64,000 bases of DNA from Streptomyces flavofungini (GCF_030388665.1 NZ_CP128846.1:8280001-8344000); one strand, 5' to 3'; positions 50,015 to 59,039 are shown, numbered from the stretch's first letter. The notes: generated by a model from the letters alone, not told the origin. A program made the numbers and translations.

Positions 50015-52093
50015 GTGTCTTCGGGGGAACAGGGACAGACGGACGGGGTCGGCCGCGTCCTCGCCGGGCGGTATCGCGTGCTCGCGCAGCTCGGGCGCGG
50101 CGGCATGGGCGTCGTGTGGCGCGCCCTCGACGAGGTGCTGCACCGCGAGGTCGCGGTCAAGGAGCTGCGCACCTACACCGACACGGCCGGGCCGGAGCTC
50201 GCCGACCTGCGGCTGCGCATGCAGCGTGAGGCCCGCGCGGCGGCCCGGGTGCGCCACCCCGGAGTCGTCGCCGTGCACGACGTCGCGGAGGTCGACGGAC
50301 GGCCGCTGATCGTCATGGAGCTGGTCGACGGGCCGTCCCTGGACGACGTCCTGCGCGAGCGAGGACCGCTCGACCCGCGCGAGGCCGCGGCCATCGGCGC
50401 CAAGGTCATGGACGCCCTCGCCGCCGCCCACCGCGCGGGCGTCCTGCACCGCGACGTCAAGCCCGGCAACATCCTCCTCGGCACCGGTGGCCGCGTCGTC
50501 CTCACCGACTTCGGCATCGCCACCATGGAGGACCCCGGCGACGGCTCGGCCACCCACCTCACCCGCAGCGGCGAACTCGTCGGCTCCCTGGACTACTTGG
50601 CGCCCGAGCGGGCCCAGGGCCAGGAGCCCGGCCCCGCGTCCGACGTCTGGGCGCTCGGCGCCACGCTGTACGCGGCCGTCGAGGGCGCGTCCCCGTTCCG
50701 CCGCACGTCCACGTGGTCCACGCTCACCGCGATCGTCGTCGAGCCCCTGCCCGTGCCGCTGCGCGCGGGCATGCTCATGCCGGTCCTGCGGCTCCTCATG
50801 GACAAGGACCCGCAGGCACGGCCGGACGCGGAGGGCGCGCGGCGGCTGCTTGAGCAGGTGGCTGCGGGGGAGTCGATCTCGTCGGGGGCGTTGGGGGCGT
50901 TGGGGGCGTCAGGGGCGCCGGGGGCGTCGGAGGCAGGGCGTGCGGCTGGGGCTGGTGGGGTTGGTGAGTTCGGTGGGGCTGTGGGGGCTGGTGGGTCCGC
51001 CGGGGCTGTTGGTGCCGCCGGTGCCGTGGGAGCCATGGGGCCTCTGGGGTCTGGTGGCCCTGTCGGGTCGACCGGACGCGGCGGCGTGACCGGGCCCCTC
51101 GGACACGCGGAGTCGCCGTCCCCGGGCGCAGGGAGCGGGGAGCGCGAGCCCACGGTGCGCCATGTGCCGACAGCGCCGCCGCCCGGATTCGGTCCGCCTC
51201 CCGGTGCGGCAGGAGCGGCCGGTGTGCCCGGGGAGGCTCCTGGGCACGGTGGGGCGGGGGCGCCCGGCGAGCTCGCGGCGTTCGGTGTGCCGGGTCTCGG
51301 CACGGCCGGACAGCCCGCGGGGTCCATACCGGCGTCCGCTGCGGAACCCTCCGGCCGTCGTGCCGCCCGGGCGGGTCGGCCGCGCCGGGGCAAGGCCCTG
51401 CTCGCCGCCGCGGCCGTCGTGGTCGTCCTCGCGGCGACGGGCGTGACCGTGGCGGTGCTCTCCGGCGGGGACGACAAGAAGGACCAGGCACGGGACGCGC
51501 GCGACGCGCAGGAGGCCGGGGGCACGGTCGAACCGGGCTCGGACGCGAGCCGGGGCGCCCTCGACCCGGACGGTTCGAAGCCTTCGAAGCAGGGCGACAA
51601 GAAGACGAAGCCCTCCAAGGGCGCCGACCGCCCCGACAAGGCGGGCAAGGACGACCGGGACGGCGACGGCGAGGACGGCGCGAAGGGCGACGGGGCGGCG
51701 GACGACGACTCCGGTTCCGGTTCCGGCGACAAGTCCGACGCACGCCCCAAGGAGTCGTCGAAGCCGCCCAGGAGCGGCACGTCCGGCGGTTCCTCCGGCG
51801 GCGACGAGGAGCCCGCGTGCCACCCCGCGGGCGGCGGCAAGTACAACTGCTCGGTGTGGCAGACCGCCAAGTCGTACCAGGCGTCGGGCGCCGAGGCGGG
51901 CATCCTCAACGCGGGCACCAACTACTTCTACTGCCAGCAGAACCTGGGCCGCCGCGAGACGCACGGCCAGTGGACCAACGTCTGGTGGGCGAAGACCGAC
52001 GACGACAGCGGCAACACGAATGTGTTCGTGAGCGACGTGTACATCCGGGGCGGCGACAACGACAAGCCGCTTCCGGGTCTGCCGACCTGCTGA
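50015..52093 (+). CDS. Membrane serine/threonine protein kinase
   Basis: 692 residues from GTG 50015. Kinase domain at about 15-275: Gly loop GRGGMG (27-32), Lys49, HRDVKPGN (145-152), DFG (165-167), 'GSLDYLAPERAQGQEPGPAS'. A low-complexity Gly/Ala linker (about 290-460) is followed by one membrane helix ('ALLAAAAVVVVLAATGVTVA'), a charged Lys/Asp-rich spacer, and an extracellular C-terminal domain with four Cys ('EEPACHPAGGGKYNCSVW', 'YFYCQQ', 'GLPTC') that may form disulfides. It is a PknB-type sensor; the ligand is unknown. The longer open frame from 49004 is an artefact. Confidence 0.93.
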   Translation: MSSGEQGQTDGVGRVLAGRYRVLAQLGRGGMGVVWRALDEVLHREVAVKELRTYTDTAGPELADLRLRMQREARAAARVRHPGVVAVHDVAEVDGRPLIVMELVDGPSLDDVLRERGPLDPREAAAIGAKVMDALAAAHRAGVLHRDVKPGNILLGTGGRVVLTDFGIATMEDPGDGSATHLTRSGELVGSLDYLAPERAQGQEPGPASDVWALGATLYAAVEGASPFRRTSTWSTLTAIVVEPLPVPLRAGMLMPVLRLLMDKDPQARPDAEGARRLLEQVAAGESISSGALGALGASGAPGASEAGRAAGAGGVGEFGGAVGAGGSAGAVGAAGAVGAMGPLGSGGPVGSTGRGGVTGPLGHAESPSPGAGSGEREPTVRHVPTAPPPGFGPPPGAAGAAGVPGEAPGHGGAGAPGELAAFGVPGLGTAGQPAGSIPASAAEPSGRRAARAGRPRRGKALLAAAAVVVVLAATGVTVAVLSGGDDKKDQARDARDAQEAGGTVEPGSDASRGALDPDGSKPSKQGDKKTKPSKGADRPDKAGKDDRDGDGEDGAKGDGAADDDSGSGSGDKSDARPKESSKPPRSGTSGGSSGGDEEPACHPAGGGKYNCSVWQTAKSYQASGAEAGILNAGTNYFYCQQNLGRRETHGQWTNVWWAKTDDDSGNTNVFVSDVYIRGGDNDKPLPGLPTC

Positions 52094-52097
52094 CGGT

Positions 52098-52113
52098 GGG
52101 GCCGCCCGGCCCC
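52098..52113 (+). terminator. Hairpin after the kinase gene
   Basis: GGGGCC/GGCCCC (52098-52103, 52108-52113) with a GCCC loop starts four bases after the stop codon. The stem is only 6 bp. Confidence 0.5.
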
Positions 52114-52284
52114 TGAGGGGTGCCCCGGGCGCGCCGCGTGCGCGGGGCAGGGAACACCGGGGCGCGTCGGGCCCGCCGTGAACATTCCGGCTGCGCGGCT
52201 CCCGCGACGGCGCGGACCCTTGCCGGATGGACGAGTTGACGCCCACGAAAGCCCTGATCGGCCCGGAGGCCTCGGCCGACGGGG

Positions 52285-52637
52285 ACCGACCTCATCGTGC
52301 GCGCCGCGACTCCCGAGGACGCGGCCGAGATCTGCCGCATGCTCAACACCGTCGACCTCCTGGAGCTCGGGCACGCGGAGACCGACCTGGGCATCGTCGA
52401 GGTCGACCTGGTCCACACGACATGCCGGGCTACGAGACCGTCTACGGGCGCGCCGTCGAACCCGCCGCGACGGTACGCATCACCTGGGCCGACGGAGCGC
52501 GGCGCACGGTCCGCCCGAACCCCGACGGCACGTTCCTGACGTTCGCCCGCAGGCGGCCCGGGACGGAGCGGGAGCACCGCACGATCGACGCGCCGGACCG
52601 GCGGGGGAAGGTCGGCACGAGCGACCCTCACGGGTAG
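52285..52637 (+). pseudogene. Chimeric relic: GNAT N-terminus joined to unrelated C-terminal fragment
   Basis: 52285-52420 encodes 'DLIVRAATPEDAAEICRMLN' and 'TVDLLELGHAETDLGIVEVD', the first strand and helices of a GNAT acetyltransferase, then loses similarity before the acetyl-CoA site. In a second frame, 52422-52637 encodes 71 residues ('GYETVYGRAVEPAATVRITW', 'ADGARRTVRPNPDGTFLTFA') resembling the end of an unrelated beta-rich protein. An ATG at 52227 with 18 in-frame codons precedes the first piece in another frame. Neither piece is likely functional. Confidence 0.55.
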
Positions 52638-52726
52638 GGCGACCCGCACGGGCCACAGCGCGGGCGCCTTGGGCAGCTCGCCCGGCGCGGGACGGCCGCC
52701 CTGGTCGGCCCGCGCCGGGCAGCCCC

Positions 52727-53815
52727 TCACGCGGAGGGCGGCAGCTCCCCCGACCCCCGCGTGATCAACCGCGTCGGCAGTTCGATGCGCTCCGGCGTGT
52801 CCGAGGCGCCGTCGAGCTGGCGGAACAGCCGCTCCGCCGCCGTGCGCCCCAGCTGGGCCGCGTCCTGGGCGACCACCGTCACGCCGGGGCTCAGCAGGTC
52901 GGCCAGCTCGATGTCGTCGAAGCCGACGAGGGCCACGGGGCGGGCCAGGCCCGCGAGGACGCGCACGACCGTGACCGTCACGCGGTTGTTGCCCGCGAAG
53001 ACGGCGGTGACGGGGGAGGGGCCCGACAGCATCGACTCGGCCGCGTGCCGGACCCGGTCGGGGTCCGTGGGGCCGAGCGACACCCAGGACTCGTCGACCT
53101 CGATGTCCGCCTCCGCCATCGCCGCGCGGTAGCCGCGCAGCCGTTCTATCGCGGTGTGGATGCGCGGCTGGTCACCGATGAAGCCGATCCGGCGATGACC
53201 GTGGGCGACCAGGTGCGCCACGCCGTCGCGCGCGCCCCCGAAGCTGTCGGAGAGCACCACGTCCGCGTCGATCCGCCCCGGCGGCCGGTCCACGAACACC
53301 GTCGCGACACCGGCGGCGATCTCCGGCTCCAGATAGCGGTGGTCGTCGCCCGCCGGAATCACCACGAGCCCGTCCACCCGGCGGGCGCACAGGGCGAGCA
53401 CCAACTCCTGCTCGCGGTCCGGGTCCTCGGCGCTCGAGCCGTTGATCAGCAGCGCCCCGTGCGCGCGGGCGACCTCCTCCACGGCTCGGCTGAGCGGCCC
53501 GTAGAACGGGTCGGCCAGGTCCTCAAGGACCAGGCCGATGCTCGCCGTACGGCCCTTGCGCAGCACCCGCGCGCTGTCGTTGCGCCGGAAGCCCAGCGCC
53601 TCGATGGCCTCCTGGACACGGCGTTCGGTGTCGGGCGTGACACCGGGCTCGCCGTTCACGACGCGCGACACCGTCTTCAGGCCCACACCCGCGCGCGCGG
53701 CGACGTCCTTCATGGTCGGCCGGTTGCCGTAACGGCTCTTGGAGTCCGCGGTGCCGTCCGGAGTCCTCCCGTCCGTACGGAGCCGGGAGACGGGGGTGCG
53801 GGCGGTCTCTGCCAC
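52727..53815 (-). CDS. LacI family transcriptional regulator
   Basis: 362 residues. LacI HTH at about 35-55 ('MKDVAARAGVGLKTVSRVVN'), hinge helix 'RRNDSARVLRKGRT', and a periplasmic-binding-like sugar domain ('IGLVLEDLADPFYGPLSRAV', 'VAHLVAHGHRRIGFIGD', 'VALVGFDDIELADLLSPGVT'). A 34-residue tail precedes the HTH; a later start is possible. It is divergent from a ROK kinase, with a classical LacI palindrome between them, so it likely controls the kinase gene in response to a sugar. Confidence 0.9.
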   Translation of the reverse strand: MAETARTPVSRLRTDGRTPDGTADSKSRYGNRPTMKDVAARAGVGLKTVSRVVNGEPGVTPDTERRVQEAIEALGFRRNDSARVLRKGRTASIGLVLEDLADPFYGPLSRAVEEVARAHGALLINGSSAEDPDREQELVLALCARRVDGLVVIPAGDDHRYLEPEIAAGVATVFVDRPPGRIDADVVLSDSFGGARDGVAHLVAHGHRRIGFIGDQPRIHTAIERLRGYRAAMAEADIEVDESWVSLGPTDPDRVRHAAESMLSGPSPVTAVFAGNNRVTVTVVRVLAGLARPVALVGFDDIELADLLSPGVTVVAQDAAQLGRTAAERLFRQLDGASDTPERIELPTRLITRGSGELPPSA

Positions 53816-54151
53816 GGTGCGCTGTCCTGTCTGTCGTCCACTGGTGCGGATCTCAGTGTGCGTAACGTCGGTGCTTCACGTGAGGAAGTTCAGACTTCCA
53901 CCTCTGCGCTTCCCCCTCTGTACGGCGACGTCCGTACTGCGACGTCCACTATCCATCGGGGGTCGTACGTCCCCGTCCACCGGGGTCCGCATCCGTCGCG
54001 CCCGGGGACCGCCCGGGGCGGCGCGCGCCCGGTCGAATGCGTGTGCCGCGCATGTGGCGTCGAGCATAGGACCTGGACAACGTTGTCAGATGCGCGAGAG
54101 ACTAGGCACCGCACTCTCCGGCCTGCCCTTTCACCAGGAGATCTCACACTG
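53816..54151. promoter_or_regulatory. LacI-ROK divergent control region
   Basis: 336 bases without a gene. The notable element is the operator-like palindrome at 54076-54087. Short tracts with lower GC around 53880-53960 may hold the LacI promoter. Nothing else was recognised. Confidence 0.5.
54076..54087. promoter_or_regulatory. Probable LacI-type operator
   Basis: GACAACGTTGTC is a perfect 12-bp palindrome with the central CG and AACGTT core typical of LacI-family sites. It lies 64 bases before the ROK kinase start. Confidence 0.75.
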
Positions 54152-55123
54152 ATGCCCACGGACCTCGTCGCCGCACTCGACATCGGCGGCACCAAGATCG
54201 CCGGAGCCCTCGTGGACGGCCGGGGCCGGATCCTGCTGCGTGTCCAGCGGCCGACGCCCGCGCGCGAGGACGGCGACACCGTGATGCGCGCGGTCGAGGA
54301 GGTGCTCGGCGAGCTGACGGCCGGTGAGCCGTGGGGCCTCGTCCGCGCGGTCGGCATCGGCAGCGCGGGTCCGGTCGACGCCGGCGCGGGCACGGTCAGC
54401 CCGGTCAACGTCCCCGGCTGGCGGGGCTATCCCCTGGTCGAGCGCGTGCGCGCCGCAGCCGGTGGCCGACCGGTCGAGCTGGTGGGCGACGGCGTCGCGA
54501 TGGCGGCAGCCGAGCACTGGCAGGGCGCGGCCCGCGGCCACGACAACGCCCTGTGCATGGTGGTGTCCACCGGCGTCGGGGGCGGCCTGATCCTGGGCGG
54601 CTCCCTGCACCCCGGCCCCACCGGCAACGCGGGCCACATCGGGCACATCAGCGTGGACCTCGACGGCGACCCGTGCCCGTGCGGCGGGCGCGGCTGCGTC
54701 GAGCGGATCGCGAGCGGCCCGAACATCGCCCGGCGCGCCCTGGCGAACGGCTGGCTCCCCGGACCCGACGGCGACACCTCCGCCGCCGCCGTGGCCCGCG
54801 CGGCCCGCGCGGGCGACCCGGTCGCCGTCGCCTCCTTCGACCGTGCGGCGAAGGCCCTCGCCGCGGGCATCGCCGCCACGGCCACGCTCGTCGAGATCGA
54901 CATCGCGGTGATCGGCGGGGGCGTGGCGATGGCCGGCGACCTCCTGTTCGCACCCCTGCGCCGTGCCCTGCGCGAGTACGCCACCCTGTCGTTCGTCGGC
55001 GGCCTCACCGTCGCCCCCGCCCTGATGGGCACCGACGCGGGCCTCGTGGGCGCGGCCGCGGCGGCGCTGCGGGCGTTCCCCGACGCGACGGTCGGACAGC
55101 TGCGCCCGGTGGCCAATCGCTGA
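54152..55123 (+). CDS. ROK family sugar kinase
   Basis: 323 residues from ATG 54152 with AGGAG upstream. ROK signature: 'ALDIGGTKIAGALVDG' (phosphate loop), 'VSTGVGGGLILGGSLHPGPT', and the zinc motif 'GNAGHIGH...CPCGGRGCVE'. It phosphorylates a hexose (glucose, N-acetylmannosamine or another); Streptomyces glucokinase is of this type but the substrate here is not certain. The divergent LacI gene points to inducible sugar catabolism. Confidence 0.9.
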   Translation: MPTDLVAALDIGGTKIAGALVDGRGRILLRVQRPTPAREDGDTVMRAVEEVLGELTAGEPWGLVRAVGIGSAGPVDAGAGTVSPVNVPGWRGYPLVERVRAAAGGRPVELVGDGVAMAAAEHWQGAARGHDNALCMVVSTGVGGGLILGGSLHPGPTGNAGHIGHISVDLDGDPCPCGGRGCVERIASGPNIARRALANGWLPGPDGDTSAAAVARAARAGDPVAVASFDRAAKALAAGIAATATLVEIDIAVIGGGVAMAGDLLFAPLRRALREYATLSFVGGLTVAPALMGTDAGLVGAAAAALRAFPDATVGQLRPVANR

Positions 55124-55268
55124 GCCCGGTCGCGGCGACGTCCAGCGGCTCCAGGAGGTCGCCGCTCGTTGGGACTTGCCGAATCCCGTCGATGCCGGGT
55201 GAACGGCCAGCGGCTTGCGCCCAGTTGCGGCACGAGGCTGCAAACGGGGGGAGCGTCAGGCGATCACG

Positions 55269-55851
55269 ATGGCAGCGCAGAAGGATCGGAGCCGGAGAAG
55301 AGGCACAGTGCCTCGGGCGGTCGCCTGGACGATTGGTGTCGCGCTCGTCGCTGTGCTGCTCACCTCATGTGAGGGTCGGCACTCTCGTGGGCGTCAAGCT
55401 GCACTGCAGCGGGGCGGGCGTCACCTGCACGGCACTCTCCTCCGAGCGGCAGAACGTGCTCACGCCTGACGACAAGGCGAAATGGCGGTGGATGGTCAAG
55501 CCATCCGCAACGGGCACCATGACTCTCGCCCTCACGGTCACGGCGTACTACCGCGACACGAACAACGTCCTTTTCGAGAAGCCGCCCTTCATGCGGAGAG
55601 CGCGCGTCGACGCGACGGCGGCGAACACGGCTCGGCGCGCCAAGGACGATGCGGTCGCGGTGCTGGCGGTCCTGGGCGCGGTGTTCGGTCTGGGCGTCGC
55701 CTGGGTGACGATCCACGAGTTCTGGCAGCGTCGCTCCGGCAGAAAGACCGAAGCCGAGGCCACGAAGAAGACTCTGCCACGGAGGGTACGCGGGGTACGC
55801 AGGGTGAGGCACCGCGACGGCCCCCGCGTGCGTCGTCGCAACCGGACATGA
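55269..55851 (+). pseudogene. Membrane protein of unknown function, frameshifted
   Basis: From ATG 55269, 'VPRAVAWTIGVALVAVLLTS' is a first membrane helix, after which the frame degenerates. About base 55355-55372 a different frame takes over with good codon bias: 'VRVGTLVGVKLHCSGAGVTC', 'WMVKPSATGTMTLALTVTAY', 'DAVAVLAVLGAVFGLGVAWV', a second membrane helix, to 55851. One indel would join them into about 190 residues. GTG 55369 could start the second part alone, without the first helix. The family is not recognised. Confidence 0.5.
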
Positions 55852-56021
55852 CCTTTGGCCCGGCGCCAAAAGACCTTGTCGACCGCGTCCGGCTTGCCGG
55901 CCTGGCGGCCAGGCGGCTGTCGGCTGGCGACCTGGCGGCCGGCGGCCTTCGTCATTCGCGGATCGGGCCGGGCAGTCGACCCCCGTGCCGCGGAGGAGTG
56001 CCGGGATGCGAAGATCGGGCA

Positions 56022-56720
56022 GTGACCAGTGATGCCGCCGTGCTCGACCATCCCGTGGCCCAGTCGCTGCTTGGGCAGCACGCGGAGCTGGCTCGGCGCT
56101 GCGGGCAGGCGGCCACGTACCTGCCGGGTGTCGCGACCTTCTGCGCGGTGCCGGCCGAGCCCGACGCGACGGACTGGGCCGATCTGGCGCGACTGCTCGG
56201 CAGCGGCGGTTTCGCCGACATGTTCAGCAGCCCGGCGCTCCCGCCGTCGGACTGGGAGCCGGTCTTCGAGTTGGAGGGGCGGCAGATGCTGTGGCCCGGC
56301 CGCCCAGCCGGTGCTCCACGTCCTGCCGCCGATGTCGCGGTCCTGGAGCTGGGGCCGCAGGACGTGCCGGACATGCTCGACCTCGTCGCGCGGGCCGAAC
56401 CGGGGCCGTTCTGGCCCCGTACCTGTGAGCTCGGCACCTATCTCGGGATCCGCGCGCAAGGACGCCTGGTGGCGATGGCGGGCGAGCGGCTACGGCCTCC
56501 GGGGTGGACCGAGATCAGCGCCGTGTGCACGGCCCCCGAGGCACGCGGCCAGGGCCACGCGGCCCGGCTGGTGCTCGCGCTGGTCGAGCGCGTACTCGCC
56601 CGGGGAGAGCGGCCGTTCCTGCACGTGGCCGAGGCGAACACCGGTGCCATCGCCCTGTATGAGCGGCTCGGGTTCGAGAACCGCAGGTCAGTGACCTTCC
56701 GCGGCTTCCGCACCCCCTGA
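56022..56720 (+). CDS. GNAT family acetyltransferase (FR47-like)
   Basis: 232 residues from GTG 56022. The N-terminal half ('LDHPVAQSLLGQHAELARRC', 'LLGSGGFADMFSSPALPPSD') is the extension typical of the FR47 subgroup; the C-terminal half holds 'ISAVCTAPEARGQGHAARLV' with the acetyl-CoA loop RGQGHA, and 'ANTGAIALYERLGF'. The substrate is unknown. The frame is open upstream to 55482, but there it overlaps the frameshifted membrane gene. Confidence 0.85.
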   Translation: MTSDAAVLDHPVAQSLLGQHAELARRCGQAATYLPGVATFCAVPAEPDATDWADLARLLGSGGFADMFSSPALPPSDWEPVFELEGRQMLWPGRPAGAPRPAADVAVLELGPQDVPDMLDLVARAEPGPFWPRTCELGTYLGIRAQGRLVAMAGERLRPPGWTEISAVCTAPEARGQGHAARLVLALVERVLARGERPFLHVAEANTGAIALYERLGFENRRSVTFRGFRTP

Positions 56721-56730
56721 CGCGCCGGGT

Positions 56731-56765
56731 GGGCCCGGCCCTGTCGTCGAGACGGGGCCGGGCCC
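56731..56765. terminator. Terminator hairpin 1 between convergent genes
   Basis: An 11-bp perfect stem (56731-56741 with 56755-56765) with a 13-base loop starts ten bases after the GNAT stop. Confidence 0.8.
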
Positions 56766-56793
56766 CACGCGCGCTCGGGCCCGAGCGCGCGTG
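56766..56793. terminator. 28-bp perfect palindrome, terminator hairpin 2
   Basis: All 14 base pairs match with no loop spacer (centre GGGCCC at 56777-56782). It directly adjoins the first hairpin and lies 12 bases from the GH27 stop, so the pair acts as a strong two-way terminator or supports supercoil-driven cruciform formation. Confidence 0.8.
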
Positions 56794-56805
56794 AACTCAG
56801 CGGTC

Positions 56806-58899
56806 TCAGCAGTTCAGCACCGGCTCCGCCCAGTCCGCGTGGTCCGAGTCGATGCCGTCGCCGCCGTCCGTGACGACGAGGCGGATCACTTCGGCGCCGC
56901 GCACGTCGGCCGAGACCGTCTCGGCGGGGTCGGCGGTGGTGAGGACGCCGGTGGCGGCGGCGAGTCTGCCGTCGGCCCAGATCTGGAAGGCGACGGTGCC
57001 CTTGTCCGGCTTCTCGTCGTCGACGCCGACCTGGGCGGTCAGCTTCTTGCACGTGCCGCCCGCGTAGTACTCGACGGTGCTCTGCGCGTGCACACCGAGC
57101 CCCTTGGCGTACACCTTCCCGCCGATGGTGAGCGGCCTGCCGTCGCCTGCCGCGCTCTCGCCGTTGCTGGTGTCCTTCTCGACGGGACCCCAGCCGTTGG
57201 TGGTGGACAGCCAGGGCAGGCCGCTGAGCGCGGTGTCGCCGGTGGGCGGGGCCACCACGACCCGTGCCGTCAGGGGCAGTTCGAGCTGGACGCGGCCGCC
57301 GCCGGGTGCGCGGTGGCTCGCCTTCAGGCCGAGGGCGTACGCTCCGGGCTTGGCGTCCCGCGGTGCCGTCACCTGCCAGGACGTGCCGAGAACCTCGCCC
57401 GTGCGGAGGGTGGACGCGCGGGTCGGGGAGGTCGCCTTGAGGCGCCAGCCGGAGGGGCCGGTGAGGGAGACGCGGACGTCGCGCGCGTCGGTGCTGCCGC
57501 GATTGGCGACCTTGGTGAGGACCTTCTCGGCCTTGCCCGCCTCCACCAGCGGGTCGGTGGCGGTGCCGAGGTCGACGGCGGGCGGCTTGTGGTGCCACTG
57601 GTCGTCGGCCGAGACCCGCACGAGGACCGTGCCGTGCGCGGGCACGGTCGCGGAGATGGTGCCCGCGACGTTGTAGCTCTCGTGCTTCCACAGGTCGCGC
57701 AGGGAGTAGCCGTCGGCGGCGGGCAGGCCCACGGCCTTCGCGGTCGTGGTGATGGTCTTCGGGCTGCCGGTCTCGTTGAACAGCGCGACGGCGCGGCTGC
57801 CGTCCTTCATCTCCTTGGCGACGACCCAGCGCCCGCCCTCGGACGAGACGACGTGGCCCTGCTTGCCCAGCGGGTCCTGGTCGACGGCGATGACTTCCTT
57901 GTTGCCGAGGATGTCGAAGGTCTCGGGGGAGACCTTGCGCAGGTCGGAGCCGATGAGCAGCGGCGCGGCCATGATCGACCACATGGAGAAGTGGCTGCGG
58001 TACTCGGTGGCCGTCATGCCCCCGTTGCCGACCTCCAGCATGTCGGGGTCGTTCCAGCGGCCGGGGCCCGCGTGCTGCGCGAGCGGCAGGTTCTTCTTCA
58101 TGATGGAGAGCATCGAGCCCCAGTTGTCGCTGATGTCGCCCGTGGTGCGCCACAGGTGACCGACGTCGGCGGCCCACTCCCAGGGCTTGTTCTCGCCCCA
58201 CTCGCAGATGCTGTAGACGATCGGGCGGCCCGTCGTCTCCGACGCCGCCTTCAGGGCGTCCCGCATGGCGATGTAGCGCTTCTTGGCGTCCACGCCCTGG
58301 TTATTGCAGTTGTCGTACTTGAGGTAGTCGACGCCCCAGTCGGCGAACTGCTGGGCGTCGCTGCGCTCGTGGCCGAGCGCGCCGGGGAAGCCCGCGGAAT
58401 TGCAGGTCTTCGTGCCCGCGCTGGTGTAGATGCCGAGCTTGAGCCCCTTGGAGTGGACGTAGTCGGCGACCGCCTTGATGCCGTTCGGGAACCGCTTGGG
58501 GTCGGGCACCAGCTTGCCGTCGGCGTCGCGCTGCGGCAGCGCCCAGCAGTCGTCGAGGTTGACGTACTCGTACCCCGCGTCCTTGAGGCCCTTCTCGACG
58601 AAGATGTCGGCGATCCCTTTGACCATCGACTCATCGAAGTCGGCGCGGCAGTGCGTGGCGTTCCAGTTGTTGAAGCCCATCGGAGGGGTGAGTGCGAGGC
58701 CGTCCGGCAGCCGGGGGCCCTCGCTTCCCCGGGCCTGCTCCCGGGGCTGGGCACCGTCCGCTCCGGGCGGCTGGGCGGAGTCCGTGGTCCGGGTGTCGCG
58801 GGCGACGGCGGGCGCCGCGAGCCCGGCCGCGCAGAGCAGCGCCGCGGCGAGCGACCCGACCACTCTTCGGCGGATGGTGCGGCGGGAAAGGTGACGCAT
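56806..58899 (-). CDS. Secreted GH27 alpha-galactosidase with NEW3 and NPCBM domains
   Basis: 697 residues. Signal peptide (RRTIRRRVVGSLAAALLCAA), then a GH27 barrel from about residue 68 ('LALTPPMGFNNWNATHC'): nucleophile Asp in YLKYDNCN, acid/base Asp in RWNDPDML, 'LNLDDCW'-like 'VNLDDCWA'. A beta-sandwich follows, then a NEW3 domain ('VANRGSTDARDVRVSLTGPS') and a C-terminal NPCBM carbohydrate-binding module ('TIGGKVYAKGLGVHAQST'). It removes terminal alpha-galactose (or beta-arabinopyranose) outside the cell. It is divergent from a sugar ABC importer, which likely takes up the product. Confidence 0.93.
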   Translation of the reverse strand: MRHLSRRTIRRRVVGSLAAALLCAAGLAAPAVARDTRTTDSAQPPGADGAQPREQARGSEGPRLPDGLALTPPMGFNNWNATHCRADFDESMVKGIADIFVEKGLKDAGYEYVNLDDCWALPQRDADGKLVPDPKRFPNGIKAVADYVHSKGLKLGIYTSAGTKTCNSAGFPGALGHERSDAQQFADWGVDYLKYDNCNNQGVDAKKRYIAMRDALKAASETTGRPIVYSICEWGENKPWEWAADVGHLWRTTGDISDNWGSMLSIMKKNLPLAQHAGPGRWNDPDMLEVGNGGMTATEYRSHFSMWSIMAAPLLIGSDLRKVSPETFDILGNKEVIAVDQDPLGKQGHVVSSEGGRWVVAKEMKDGSRAVALFNETGSPKTITTTAKAVGLPAADGYSLRDLWKHESYNVAGTISATVPAHGTVLVRVSADDQWHHKPPAVDLGTATDPLVEAGKAEKVLTKVANRGSTDARDVRVSLTGPSGWRLKATSPTRASTLRTGEVLGTSWQVTAPRDAKPGAYALGLKASHRAPGGGRVQLELPLTARVVVAPPTGDTALSGLPWLSTTNGWGPVEKDTSNGESAAGDGRPLTIGGKVYAKGLGVHAQSTVEYYAGGTCKKLTAQVGVDDEKPDKGTVAFQIWADGRLAAATGVLTTADPAETVSADVRGAEVIRLVVTDGGDGIDSDHADWAEPVLNC

Positions 58900-59020
58900 C
58901 GTGACGTTCCTCCGTACTCGCGGAAGATGGGATGTCTTCGTGTACGTGTCACTCGTGCGCGCTTACGGTAGGGCGTGTTGAACTCTGTTGGAAGAGGAGC
59001 GGTAACGGTTCGGGCCGTCC

Positions 59021-59039
59021 CCGTCAAAACCCTTGACGG
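59021..59039. promoter_or_regulatory. Inverted repeat between GH27 and ABC importer genes
   Basis: CCGTCAA and TTGACGG (59021-59027, 59033-59039) form a perfect 7-bp dyad with a 5-base centre. Its right arm contains a TTGACG -35 candidate for the ABC operon, 70 bases before the start codon. It is a likely operator for the shared control region. Confidence 0.55.

Noticed and set aside
52178..54151. Upstream extension of the ROK kinase frame
   Set aside because: It crosses the antisense of the LacI gene; ATG 54152 has a ribosome site and starts the family sequence.
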